From: Malania oleifera | Taxonomy: Eukaryota; Streptophyta; Magnoliopsida; Santalales; Ximeniaceae | Direction: 5' to 3' | Length of the DNA: 64,000 nucleotides | NCBI RefSeq assembly: GCF_029873635.1 | Contig: NC_080420.1 | Coordinates: 29,317,032-29,381,031 of the forward strand | In this document: positions 1 to 10,274 of the stretch, piece by piece | How positions within the stretch are numbered: the stretch's first letter is position 1 | Layout: each line of letters begins with the position of its first letter | The notes under the pieces: model-generated | What the model was told of the DNA's origin: nothing | The model's input: only the letters and a program-made list of their open reading frames with translations | The model's database searches: none | Made by a program: the position numbers and the translations under genes

Positions 1-821
1 AAAATTATCTATTGAAGATAATTCAGATAAGAACACTAAAGTTAAGGAAACATCCACTGAAGATATTCAAGTAGAAAAAGAGATTAATGAACCACTTAGA
101 GAATGGAAGTACATAAAGAATCATCCTATAGATCAAATTATAGGAGAACCATCTTGTGGAGCAACTACACGATCTTCAATTAGAAATATGATTAGTCATT
201 TTGCCTTCTTATCACAAGAAGAACCTAAATATGTGAGTGAAGCAATTGAGGATGAATCATGGGTTATATCTATGCAAGAAGAATTAAATCAGTTTGAAAG
301 AAATAAAGTCTAGACATTAGTTCCTAGACCTGAGGATAAGACGGTAATTGGAACAAAATGGGTATATAAGAACAAGAAAGATGAACATGGAATAGTTGTT
401 AGAAATAAGGCAAAACTAGTAGCTCAGGGATATAACTAGGAGGAAGGAATAGATTTTGGTTACATAAGTGAAGACGTATATGTAGAACAACCCCAAGTTT
501 TGAAAACCATAAGCATCCAAATCAGGTTTATAGACTACCTAAAACCTTGTATGGTTTAAAGCAAGCTCCTAGAGCTTGGTATGAAAGGCTAAGTGATTTT
601 CTATTGGATAATGGATTTATTAGAGGAAAAATAGATACAACACTCTTCATTAAATCTAAGAATGACAACATGCTACTAGTACAAGTATATGTAGATGATA
701 TCATCTTTGGAGCAACAAATGAAGATTTGTGCAATGAGTTTGCAAGTTGTATACAAAATGAATTTGAGATGAGCATGGTGGGAGAATTCAACTTCTTCCT
801 AGAACTTCAAATCAAACAAAT
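1..821 (+). pseudogene. Copia element A: linker and reverse transcriptase, left part (broken)
   Basis: Reading in shifting frames gives the integrase-RT linker and then Copia RT motifs: GTKWVYKNK near 350, LYGLKQAPRAWY near 547 and VYVDDIIFGA near 688. Stop codons lie near 311 and 437. Near 456 the reading jumps from the EEGIDF segment to the YISEDVYVEQ segment, so a stretch of RT palm, including the region of the first catalytic Asp, has been deleted. The sequence stops inside the RT at the LTR of element B and resumes at 12173 in the matching codon context. The 5' part of A lies outside the window. It encoded the RT of a Sirevirus-like Copia retrotransposon and cannot be functional. Confidence 0.9.
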
Positions 822-2713
822 TGTTGGCCTTACTAAGTTGATACTCCATTTTGATGCTAACAAACAAGTAGGATCTAACATGCTTTATTTGAGTATTGTG
901 TTTTCTCAGGAATTCAGATTGAAGGTACTCATGTAGCATGAATCAATAATTGATAGCATGGAACAAAGTCTGAAGACCATAAGAGTATGATGATTAAATA
1001 AAATTATCATAAGAGCTCAAAGTTCAGAATATTCTGTGAGATTAGAGATTAGCAACAAAGAAAGTTCAGAACAAAGGAGAATTTTTGAGAAATTGGACAT
1101 GTCTCTGTAAGTACTTTAAGTTTATTCAAGTATGAAATTTTCTTCTTGAAGCTCATTAAACAAAGAGACTTAGAGATCATAAGAAAATAACTTGGAACAT
1201 GTTTTCAAAGTTAAAACAAATTTATATTTCAAGTAAAAATGAGAAAGAAATAAAAAATTGACTAAGGAAGAAATCTGTTCAGTTAACAGACGACTGTGTG
1301 GTTGTGGGCAGACGACTAAATAAATTAAAGACTTAAAGTTGAAACACAGAAGTTTGATAGACGATTGTCAAGGCTCTCATAGACGACTGTCAGTGAAAAG
1401 TGAGAAGTCTGTGAAGGTTTCACCAGACGACTGTCCACCTTATATGTTACTAAAAGGCTCAAGAATTCACATGGACAGACGACTGTCATCATATGGACAG
1501 GCGACTGTCACCTTATATTTTGATGACAAACAGCTGTCACTCAATGGACAGACGACTGTCACCTTTCTGCCTATGAATAATACTGTTGTAATTAATGGAT
1601 AGATGACTGTCAGGACTTCACAGTCATCTGCCTCGCAGAAATTTTCTATTTTCCAACGGATATATTTTTTAAAATTCAAATATTTGGAAACTTAAATGAG
1701 TTTATTTTATGGAAACAAGTCTGAGTATACTTTGGGGAACAAGCAAAGAGGTTTTATACATCTATAAATACCCCCAAGACTCATTGAATTACACACCAAG
1801 ATTACTAAGAACTCACAATCTGCTGTTATACTCTCTCTCACTCTGAAATTCTAAAAGTGCCTCATATTGTTTTCATTCTTGCTTGAAATTAAGAAGTTCT
1901 TGTTGAATTCTCACTATGATTGATCATTGAGTTGCTGATTCTTTCATTGAAAGATATCCACGGTGATAAATTTCTAGGAGCTTCATCCTAAAAATTCATA
2001 TTCTGAATTTATTGAAGTGCATTAGTGTTTTAAACTTGTACTAATCAGCTCTTTGAGGAGCAAGTCTTTGTACGTTCTGTTTCTTTATCATTGTTACAGG
2101 GCTTGTTGACGATTTGAGTGTTGAATCGTTAGACCAAACAATGGAAGATTGTTTGGAGAAGGCGGGCTCTAGCCTTATACAAGGAGTGCTTGTAATTACT
2201 TTGTTCCGACTAATAAAGGAACAGTAATAGTGAATCCTTTGGTGGTTTGGTCAAGGGCGAGGACGTAGGCTGTGTTGAAGCCGAACCTCGTAAAAAATCC
2301 TTGTGTTCTTCTTTCTCTACTCTAATCTTTTTTTTTTCAAGGATTTAAATTGCGTGGTTGTTTTAAATTTCAATTCTAAATGTTTGGTAGTTAAATAGAC
2401 CGGAAGGTAATTCGTTTTGGATAAATCACATTCATTGCGAAAACCAAAAGGGACTACCTTGGTTGATTATCCTTGACCTATTAATCTGAAAGTTTATTTA
2501 AAAGCTGAACATTGGGAAGAAAAATAATTGTGTTACAGGGCTTAAATTGAGTGCAGAAAATTTTCACATGTATTGTTACTTAAATTAAGAGTTTGATCTT
2601 GTTGTGATTGATTGTGATTGTTTCTAAGATTTGCAACTTAAAAGAACTAATTCTAAAAAAAAAAAATTTTAAACCAATTCACCCCCCCTCTTGGGAAGCT
2701 ATTCCTAATTTCA
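822..2713 (+). repeat. 5' LTR of element B
   Basis: It starts TGTTGGCCTTAC and ends ...CTAATTTCA, directly before the primer-binding site. It contains the palindromic motif array (1280-1640), a hairpin-forming segment (2258-2290) shared with other Copia LTRs here, and a C-rich CACCCCCCCTCTTGG block near 2679, seen at the LTR 3' ends of several elements in this window. A plausible TATA-like TATAAATAC lies near 1763, so transcription could start downstream of it. That start site is inferred. Confidence 0.95.
1280..1640 (+). repeat. Array of about 11 GACAG-ACGA-CTGTC type motifs in the B 5' LTR
   Basis: Copies or near copies of ACAGACGACTGTC occur near 1284, 1307, 1357, 1380, 1422, 1473, 1498, 1526, 1547, 1598 and (inverted) 1620. 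The ideal unit is an inverted repeat, GACAG and CTGTC, around a 4-nt centre ACGA. Spacing is irregular (about 20-50 bp), so this is not a simple tandem repeat. It sits upstream of the TATA-like box, where LTR enhancers are expected. The ORF that crosses it at 1339-1602 is probably chance. Confidence 0.85.
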
Positions 2714-2715
2714 AT

Positions 2716-2727
2716 TGGTATTAGAGC
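2716..2727 (+). other. Primer-binding site of element B (initiator Met tRNA)
   Basis: TGGTATTAGAGC lies 2 bp after the 5' LTR. It differs by one base from TGGTATCAGAGC, the standard plant Copia site complementary to the 3' end of initiator methionine tRNA. Confidence 0.85.
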
Positions 2728-2769
2728 CTAGTTATAGTAACTCCTAACAAGAAACTATAAAAATATCAA

Positions 2770-4528
2770 ATGGCAAATATAGGAGTAGCACCCTTTGGTG
2801 AAGGCTAATCCTCAACTCGTCCACCAATCTTTTGTGGACATAATTATACATCTCCAACACATGGATTGGAGAGCATGGGAAGTAGTTATGGATGGAGACC
2901 TTATTCCCACCAAAACAGTTGATGGAAAACAGATTCCAAAAGAAAAAGGGATTTGATCGATTTAGACTATAAAATGTTTCAAATCAATTCAAGTGCTATA
3001 AATGCTTTATACTGTGCCTTAGATGCTAACAAATTTAATAGGGTCATGGCATGCACAAAGGCTAAAGAAATATGGGACAAATTAGAAGTGACATATGAAG
3101 GAACTATTGATGTTAGAGACAATAGGATAGACATGTTAACAAGCGAATATGAAGCATTCAAGATGAATTCTGATGAAACAATATCAAGTATGTACACCAG
3201 ATTTACCCACATAATAAATTACTTAAGTGCCTTAGGGAAAACTTATACTACCTACGAAATGATTAGAAAAATCCTAAGAGGCCTTCCCTCAATATGGGAA
3301 CCAAAGGCTACAACTATCACTGAAGGTAGAAACCTTAAGACTACCTCTTTAGATGAACTCATAGGTTCACTTCTCACTTGTGAAATGGCTTTAAAAGAAA
3401 GGAATCCTGAACCAAAGCATAAAAGATCCATTGCACTAAAAGCCTTTAGCCACTGCTCTAGTTAAGAAGAAAGACAGACAAGTGACTTAGATCAAGATGA
3501 GTTGGCATTCATCACTAAGAGACTAGGCAAATTTTATAGAAGAAATAAAAGATTTCCTAGGAAGTTCAATAAAAATAAATCTAAAAAAGGAGAGACAAGT
3601 AGGAAGGAAAATAAAAGTAAGAATGAACCTCCAATATGTTATAACTGCAAGAAACCAGAGCATATCAAACCAGATTGTCTATTGTTCAAGAAAGACAAGA
3701 AGAAAAAGAAGGAAGCTATGAAAGCTACGTGGGATGATTCAAGCTCCAGCGAGATAGAAAATGAATCAAGCGGACAAGAGATGGTAAACATATGTTTCAT
3801 GGCTAACGATGAAGAGGTAAACTCCTACTATTTCTCTACAGAATCTCAAAATGAGTCATGCAATGAGTCATGTAACAGCATGCCTTCCTATAAGGAATTG
3901 CAAGCTGAGTTATTTTCTTTGTATAAGAGACTCATAAGAATTTCTAAGAGAAATATAACTTTGAAAGATCAAAATAAAGATCTAGTGAAGCAACTTGAAT
4001 CATTCAAAGCTATTGAAGAAGAAAAAAAATTCTTGTATTAAGAAGTTGGAAGAAAAAATAGATATAGCAACTCAAGAATTAGGCAAAACTCATAAAGATA
4101 GTTTGAATAAAAAGGATTTAGAAGTGAATGAACTCAAAAAGGCAATAGAGGATAAAGAAAAAATTATCTATAACTTTACCAAAGGAAAAGAAAACTTTGA
4201 AAAAATGATTGGACAGCAAAGGTTTCATGGAAACAAAGAAGGTATAGGCTACAATGGTAAAACAAATAAAAAGAACAAAAAGCTATACATGGGATACTTT
4301 TTTAAGGAAGCTAAATATTACGCTAGCACTTCATCAAACAACAAACATGAACACACCACTTGCTATATGTGCAAGACTAAAGGTCATGTAATGTTTAATT
4401 GCCCACTAAAGAGGAAGTATGTTAAAGTGCAGGGAGAATGGAAAGTCAATAATGGAACTAACAACAAAACAAAGAAAATTAAAAGAATTTGGGTTCCAAA
4501 GACTAACACAAAAAATCCTCCATTGTAG
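2770..4528 (+). pseudogene. gag region of element B (broken)
   Basis: An ATG at 2770 opens a gag-like frame that meets a TAA within 14 codons and then shifts frame near 2860. The capsid-like core is readable from about 2955 to 3465 (UBN2-type Copia gag), and a stop separates it from the next stretch at 3502-4041. Two zinc knuckles are visible: CYNCKKPEHIKPDC near 3638 (CX2CX4HX4C), and CYMCKTKGHVMFNC near 4360 in another frame after a slip in the A-run near 4020. Between them is a Lys/Glu-rich, coiled-coil-like stretch. Gag would form the particle and bind RNA. With at least three breaks this copy is dead. Confidence 0.9.
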
Positions 4529-4912
4529 GCATGCTTTAGGACAACACCGTCAACGGATAAATGGTACTTGGACAGCGGGTACTCAAGGCACATGACTGGT
4601 GACAAGACCAAGTTCACTACATTAAAACAAAAAGATGGAGGATACGTCACCTTCGACGATAATGATAAAGGTAAAATCATTGACATTGGTAAAATTGGTA
4701 AAGAATCTTCACTCACTATAAATAATGTGTTATTAGTAAAAGGATTAAAAAATAACCTTTTAAGTATTAGTCAGCTAAGTGATAAAGGATTCGAAATAAT
4801 CTTTAAGAAAGAAAAATGTGTTATTCAAAATCCTAAGAACAATGAAATTTTGTTTATAGCTCATAGGTTAAACAATGTGTACTCTACAAATGTTGAGAAC
4901 TTAGTAAATTAG
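4529..4912 (+). pseudogene. Aspartic protease region of element B
   Basis: The Copia protease motif DSGYSRHMTG occurs near 4570 (usual form DSGxSxHMTG), followed by the conserved [24 protein letters not shown] stretch in pieces up to about 4800. The frame ends in a TAG at 4910-4912 before the GAG-pre-integrase segment. The catalytic Asp is kept. This protease would cleave the gag-pol polyprotein, but it is cut off from intact neighbours. Confidence 0.85.
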
Positions 4913-6115
4913 AATGTAACTTGTTTGGCAGCAATGAATGAAATAAGTTGGCTATAACATAGGAAACTAGGAAATGCTAGCATGGACCTATTATCCAATT
5001 TATCAAAGAAAAATCTTGTCAAAGGACTACCTAATACAAAATTCATAAAAGACAAGATATGTGATGCATGTCAAAAGGGAAAACAAGTTAAAACAAGTTT
5101 CAAAAATAAAAAATACATTTCTACAAGAAGACCCCTAGAATTGTTGCATCTTGACTTATTTGGTCCAACTAGAATCTCAAGTCTAGGAGGAAAACAATAT
5201 GCTTTTGTAATAGTGGATGATTATTCAAGATTCACTTGGGTATTATTTCTAGCAAACAAAGATGAAGCCTATGACATGCTTATTACTTTATGTAAGAAAT
5301 TACAAAATGAAAAGGGTTATAACATAACTAGGGGTGAGTATAATTCGGGGAAACCCGAATTAACCGAATTAACCGACCAATTTCGGTCGGTTCGGTTCGG
5401 TCAAGAAATAGGGTCAGTTCGGTTCGGTTACGATTTTACCAATTTTCGATTAATCGGTTATCGGTTCGGTTAATATGAATTATCAATTCGGTTAACCAAA
5501 TTAACCGAATTGATAATTAATGATTCTAGTGATTCTACTCTTATAGTTTAATACCAAAATATCTCTTTTATTAATAAAATTAATAGATGAGATGCTTAAT
5601 TAAGCTCGAATTAGTAAAAAAGTTATAATTATATTATGTTTTTAATAATTAATTTCAAATTTTTTCGGTTAAATTCGGTTAACCGAATTACCCGAAAAGG
5701 TAATTCGGTCGGGTTCGGTTCGGTGAGCTTCCTTTGTTCAGTCGGTTCGGTTATTAGAAATCATTAACCGAAAATTTTGGTTAATTCAGTTAATTAACCG
5801 AATTTGGCCGAACCGACCGTTTGCTCACCCCTAAACATAACAAGCTTTAGAAGTGATCAAAGTAGAGAATTTAGAAACAAAAATGTTGAAAAATTCTGTA
5901 ATGAATATGGAATAAACCATAATTTTTCCGCACCTAGGACTTCACAACAAAATGGAGTTATAGAAAGAAAAAATCGAACTTTACAAGAAATGGCAAGAAT
6001 AATGTTAAATAAAAACAATCTACCTAAATACTTTTGGGCGGAAACTGTAAATACAACATGCTACATTGTAAATAGGATATTAATAAGATCAAAAATGGAC
6101 AAAAACACCATATGA
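4913..6115 (+). pseudogene. GAG-pre-integrase and integrase of element B, split by a MITE
   Basis: After a stop at 4910 and another near 4956, the frame from 4982 shows the pre-integrase zinc region (CDACQKGKQ near 5060) and the integrase core with HLDLFGP near 5148 (first Asp). The core is cut at 5321-5328 by element C. It resumes at 5842 with FRSDQSREF (second Asp) and NGVIERKNRTL (catalytic Glu) near 5950. A frameshift near 6110 ends the frame, and reading continues in another frame through FLGYSINNKAYRVYN near 6235. The core catalytic triad is still present, but the gene is broken by the insertion and the shift. Confidence 0.9.
5329..5833. mobile_element. Element C: 505-bp hAT-type MITE inside the B integrase
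   Basis: The element starts TAGGGGTGAG and ends CTCACCCCTA, a perfect 10-bp terminal inverted repeat. It is flanked by a perfect 8-bp target duplication, AACATAAC (5321-5328 and 5834-5841). An 8-bp duplication with a YAGGGGTG end is typical of the hAT superfamily. Removing the element and one duplication copy restores the integrase reading frame. The interior has no transposase and is full of CGGTT/AACCG units in both orientations (about 5355-5480 and 5665-5815), so most of it can fold back on itself. It depended on a transposase supplied elsewhere. Confidence 0.95.
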
Positions 6116-7540
6116 ACTTTGGAAAGGAAGAAAACCTAATACTTCCTACTTTCATGTATTTAGATGCAAATGTTTTATTCTTAATACTAAAGATGATTTA
6201 GGAAAATTTGATGCAAAATCTAATGAAGGCATTTTCCTAGGGTACTCTATAAATAATAAAGCTTATAGGGTTTATAATAAAAGAACCTTTACTATTATGG
6301 AATCAATGCACATAACATTTGATGAATCAAACAATCATAACAATAAAAATGAGAATGATGAAAAAGAAGATACTCCACAAAAAGAAGAAAGTCTTCAAAT
6401 AAAAGAAGAAATCATCCATGATGCTTCAAATGAAAACCTTATAGAAAATCTAAAGCTTCCTAAAGAATGGAGATATGATAAAAATCACCCAAAAGAACAA
6501 ATTCTTGGTGAAACTTCAAAAGGAATAACTACTAAAGCCTCATTAAAAAATATTTGCAATCATTATGCCTTTTTATCTCAAGATGAACCCAAAAATATTG
6601 AAGAAGCCTTAAAAGATGATTCTTGGATCATAGCTATGTAGGAGGAACTAAATCAATTTGAAAGAAGCCAAATTTGGAAACTTATACCTAAACCCAAAGA
6701 CAAGTCAATCATAGGAACTAAATGGGTGTTTAGAAATAAAAAGGATGAAACTGGAGTAGTTGTAAGAAATAAAGTTAGGCTTGTAACACGAGGCTACAAT
6801 CAAGAAGAAGGCATTGATTATGAAGAAACCTTTGCCCCTATAGCTAGAATGGAAGCTATAAGGATGCTTCTGGCCTATACAGCCTATAAAGACTTCAAAT
6901 TATACCAAATGGATGTAAAAAAGTGCATTTCTAAATGGATATATTAATGAAGAAGTATATGTTAAACAACCACCAGGTTTTGAAGACTTTAAAAATGCAA
7001 ATCATGTATTTAAGTTAACTAAGGCCCTATATGGATTCAAACAAGCTCCAAGAGCTTGGTATGATAGGCTAAGCAAATTTCTACTCCAAAATAATTTTTC
7101 AAGAGGAAAGATAGACCGCACCTTATTTATAAAAAAGCAAAGAATATGCTTATAGTTCAAATTTATGTTGATGATATTATATTTGGAGCTACTCATGAAG
7201 ATTTGTGTAATGAATTTGCTAAAACTATGCATAAAGAGTTTGAAATGAGCATAATGGGAGAATTAAATTACTTTCTAGGTTTGCAAATCAAACAAGCTAA
7301 AAATGGAACTTTCATAAATCAAACTAAGTATATTAAAGAAATGCTAAAGAAGTTTGATATAGAAGAAAGTAAACCTGTAGGAACTCCTATGAGCACTTCA
7401 ACTAGTCTAGATAAGGATGAAAAAGGGAAACAAGTTGATACCAAACATTATCGAGGTATAATAGGAAGTTTACTTTACTTAACAACAAGTAGACCAGATA
7501 TAATGTTCAGTATGTGTATATGTGTTAGGTTCTAATCGGC
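6116..7540 (+). pseudogene. Reverse transcriptase region of element B (broken)
   Basis: The linker is read from 6297 to a TAG at 6639-6641. RT starts near 6715 ([12 protein letters not shown]), with [16 protein letters not shown] near 6832 and QMDVK near 6907 (first catalytic Asp). A frameshift occurs near 6917. LYGFKQAPRAWYDRLSKF follows near 7027, a second shift comes near 7140, and then VDDIIFGA (catalytic Asp pair) near 7167 and YFLGLQIKQ near 7270. The frame ends near 7535 in VRF instead of continuing into RNase H. The key RT residues survive, but at least three breaks separate them. Confidence 0.9.
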
Positions 7541-8116
7541 TTCTAAGGAATCACATCAAACAACAGTAAAACGAATTCTTAGATATTTGCTAGGCACACT
7601 TGATTTGGGGTTATGGTATCCAAAAGGAACTGATTTCGAAACGATGAGTTATTCAGATGTAGATTATGCAGGATAAAAAATAGATAGAAAAAGCACTAGT
7701 GGAACTTGCCACTTTTTAGGACACTCATAGTTTCATGGTTTTCAAAGAAACAAAATTCTATAGCATTATCTACAGCTACAGCAAAATACAAAGCAGCTGG
7801 GAGCTGTTGTGCTCAAATTTTGTACATGAAACAACAATTAAAGGACTTCAAAATTCAATACCAAACAATCCCTATAAAATGCGATAATACAAGTGTGATA
7901 AATATTTCAAAGAATCTAGTATCACATTCAAGAACTAAACATATTGATACACGTCACCATTTTTTGAGAGATAATGTTGACAAGAAAGAAATAGTTCTTG
8001 AATTTGTAAATACACATGCTCAATTAGCTGATATATTTACCAAACCATTGGTTGAGGATCAATTTATATTTATTCGACGAGAGTTAGGCATGTTACATAT
8101 AAGAGAAGTTAACTAA
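7541..8116 (+). pseudogene. RNase H region of element B
   Basis: The tail of pol is read in frames across 7541-8116. Recognisable Copia RNase H landmarks are a degenerate SYSDVDYAG-like segment near 7645, WFSKKQNSIALST near 7735, the CDNTSVINISKN motif near 7880, and RTKHIDTRHHFLRD near 7935. The end is LADIFTKPL...RRELGML, typical of the Copia pol terminus. A stop near 7675 breaks the first part. Here GRE-type acidic residues are partly lost. Confidence 0.88.
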
Positions 8117-8139
8117 AAAAGAGAAGAAGCTTAGTTTGG

Positions 8140-8481
8140 TTAGGACAGACGACTACCAGGGAGGTGACAGACGACTGGCAGGCTACTGTCTGTGTAAAAG
8201 ACAGTAGACATACGACTGCCAGTGAATTCGCATTCTACTAGCAGGCTACTGTCAGTGGACAGATGACTGTCCAATTAGAGACAGACGACTGTCTCGCGGC
8301 GGGTAAGGCACTTTTCACTTAAAAACATGCTTTTTAAACCCTATAGACGACTAACCATTCGTCTTCCTTCCTCTAAAAACATTTTCTCCTCTCTCATTCC
8401 AGTTCTTTCTCTTCCAAGCTTCACAAACCAATTATCCATCATACCCTACTCCATACATATCTAGGGTTTCGACTTGTCAAG
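8140..8481 (+). promoter_or_regulatory. Second palindrome array and leader of ORF3 in element B
   Basis: Between the pol stop (8116) and the ORF3 start (8482) the LTR motif reappears near 8147, 8166, 8204, 8259, 8281 and 8344. At 8278-8295 it forms an 18-nt hairpin sequence: a perfect 7-bp stem (GAGACAG/CTGTCTC) around ACGA. A pyrimidine-rich stretch ending TTCCAG (AG at 8401-8402) looks like a 3' splice site, 79 bp upstream of the ORF3 ATG. Inference: this is either an internal promoter or the acceptor for a spliced ORF3 mRNA. It could also be a captured LTR fragment. Confidence 0.6.
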
Positions 8482-9748
8482 ATGGTTCATACAAAAACTG
8501 TGGGAAAGAATGACAGAGCTTCATCACCTTCTTCAAAGCCTACAAGCAACGATGACATTGAAAAATGGTTGGTCTCTTCACATACAAAGTCGTTGTATCA
8601 GAATCATCTATCAGCTATTGAACCTATGTTCTATAAGATTTTAGATGTTACCTTCTTTGAAGAAAATTTTCTAGAAATTTTAGATATGTTCAAAGCTATA
8701 GGATGGGACAAGTTTATCCTTCATCAAGTAAAAGGGTATTATCCATATCAAATTAAAATTTTTTACTCTAATTTGGTTAAGAAGGAAGATGGCATTACCT
8801 CTGAAATTTATGGTCAAAGGATAACACTTACCCCACACTCTTTACGAAAAATTCTCCATATCAAGCATGGGAATTTTGAGTGTACACCAGTTGAGAAGCA
8901 TTGGACTATGGAACAAGGGTTTACGCCACAAGAATTTCTGCCTCTTGTGATGAATGATGCACTTGTGTATTTTGGACATCCTCCACCATACAAGCAGCTC
9001 AATCTCCCAGCATAAGATCATTGCATACAACATCATTCCGAGGTCTGGATCTTTTAATCACGTTTCGTATTTTGATTGTTTCGTTATGTGGTGCTTACTC
9101 AAAGGGAAGAAACAAGACTTATCAAATATTATACTGAAGTGGATGGTCATGAAGTTTGAATCACCTAGAATTGGGCTTCCATATGGTGGTATTCTTTCAT
9201 TGATCTTTGCCCATTTTCAAGTCCTCTCTTCTACTTCAAAAATAGTAAAGAGAACCCATTATCATGTTTTTTCATCTACTACATTGAAACGAATGGGTTA
9301 TAAGAAGTATACCGAGGGTTGGATGTTCCGAGGCAATAGACCGGCAAGACCAACACCTAAGGCTAGAAGTCTAGCTCCTGAAGAAGCTAATATGCCACCT
9401 TGGTTTGTTCCATATTATCAGAATTATACTAGTTTCAGTTCTGAAATGAGAGAAAACTTTTCTTCTCTTCAAGATAAACTCTCCACCATTGATGACAAGT
9501 ATACCTCATTAGACACTCATATTGCTAAGATAGAACATCATGTCACTCAACATGACACTGATTCAAATAATGAGGATAGTAAAAATTCTGATGAGGAAGA
9601 AGCTGAATCTGAAGAAGGTGAAGGAGAAGAAGATGCAAGAGATGATGAAGCAGCAACTGAAGAAGAAGAGGAAGAAGAAGAAGATGGTTCACAACAATCC
9701 AAAGGGAAAGGAATTGCTGAAGACAATGACACTAACTCTGACATATAA
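8482..9748 (+). pseudogene. ORF3 of element B, extra gene downstream of pol (one frameshift)
   Basis: The ATG at 8482 opens 177 codons. A frame change in 8985-9012 leads into a second frame that runs to a stop at 9748, for about 420 codons in all. The N-terminal part is globular, with aromatic and basic residues around YYPYQIKIFYSNL. This pattern, and the GLPYGGILSLIF region after the shift, recall the 'putative plant transposon protein' domain family (by memory, unverified). A helical stretch near 9430-9540 (FSSLQDKLSTIDDKYTSLD) looks like a coiled coil. The tail (9570-9720) is extremely Asp/Glu-rich. I see no signal peptide or clear membrane helix, so an envelope role is not supported. In Sireviruses this position holds the so-called env-like gene. 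Its function is unknown. Confidence 0.75.
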
Positions 9749-10274
9749 GAGTTATATCAGGTGTTTTTGCTCTTTTGTATGCTTAAATTCTGGACGTATT
9801 TTTGTGTTTGTTGAACAAAAGGGGAGAATGCGTAAGCTAAAGACTATGAGTCTCTATGTGTATTCTATTCTAGCTCTGAAACTCTAAACTTTTTGCACTA
9901 TTTTTTTTTTTTTTGTTTTTTTTTTTGTATTATAAGTTTTAATATGAATGATAATTCTAAAAACTTTGCAAGTTCTAAATTGAGTATGCTGATTGACAAG
10001 GGGAGTTTAAGAGTTCTCATTTGAGCATAATTCTTAATAAATTGATACATTAACACTGGCTTCACACATACTTAAACTACTATGTGTCCTTGATCATTAT
10101 ATACTCAAACATTATTTTTTGAATGATGTCAAAGGGGGAGAAGTGTTTTAATAGAATTTTTCTTGAAAATTGATAAAAGCATGAATGATATTGAAGCTTA
10201 TTGCAAGGGGGAGTCTTTGTAAGGCTCACTTAAAATTTTTGCTTCTTGTTTGTCATCATCAAAAAGGGGGAGAT
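9749..10274 (+). other. Five polypurine tracts upstream of the B 3' LTR
   Basis: Purine blocks lie near 9819 (AAAAGGGGAGAA), 9998 (CAAGGGGAGTTT), 10129 (AAAGGGGGAGAAG), 10204 (CAAGGGGGAGTC) and directly before the LTR at 10262-10273 (AAAAGGGGGAGA). The last one is placed to prime plus-strand DNA. Several tracts spaced along the 3' untranslated region are a recognised Sirevirus feature. The rest of this stretch is AT-rich and has no ORF worth calling. Confidence 0.8.

Noticed and set aside
1339..1602. 87-codon frame across the B LTR motif array
   Set aside because: It arises because the repeated motif happens to keep one frame open. The 3' LTR copy does not keep it and no protein family is recognisable.
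1280..1640. The regularly spaced motif array looks at first like a CRISPR array
   Set aside because: Spacing is irregular, units are only 13-14 bp and degenerate, the array lies inside both LTRs of a plant retrotransposon, and there are no cas genes.
8482..9748. ORF3 of B as a retroviral envelope gene
   Set aside because: No signal peptide, cleavage site or membrane helix is visible. The env-like label would rest on position alone.
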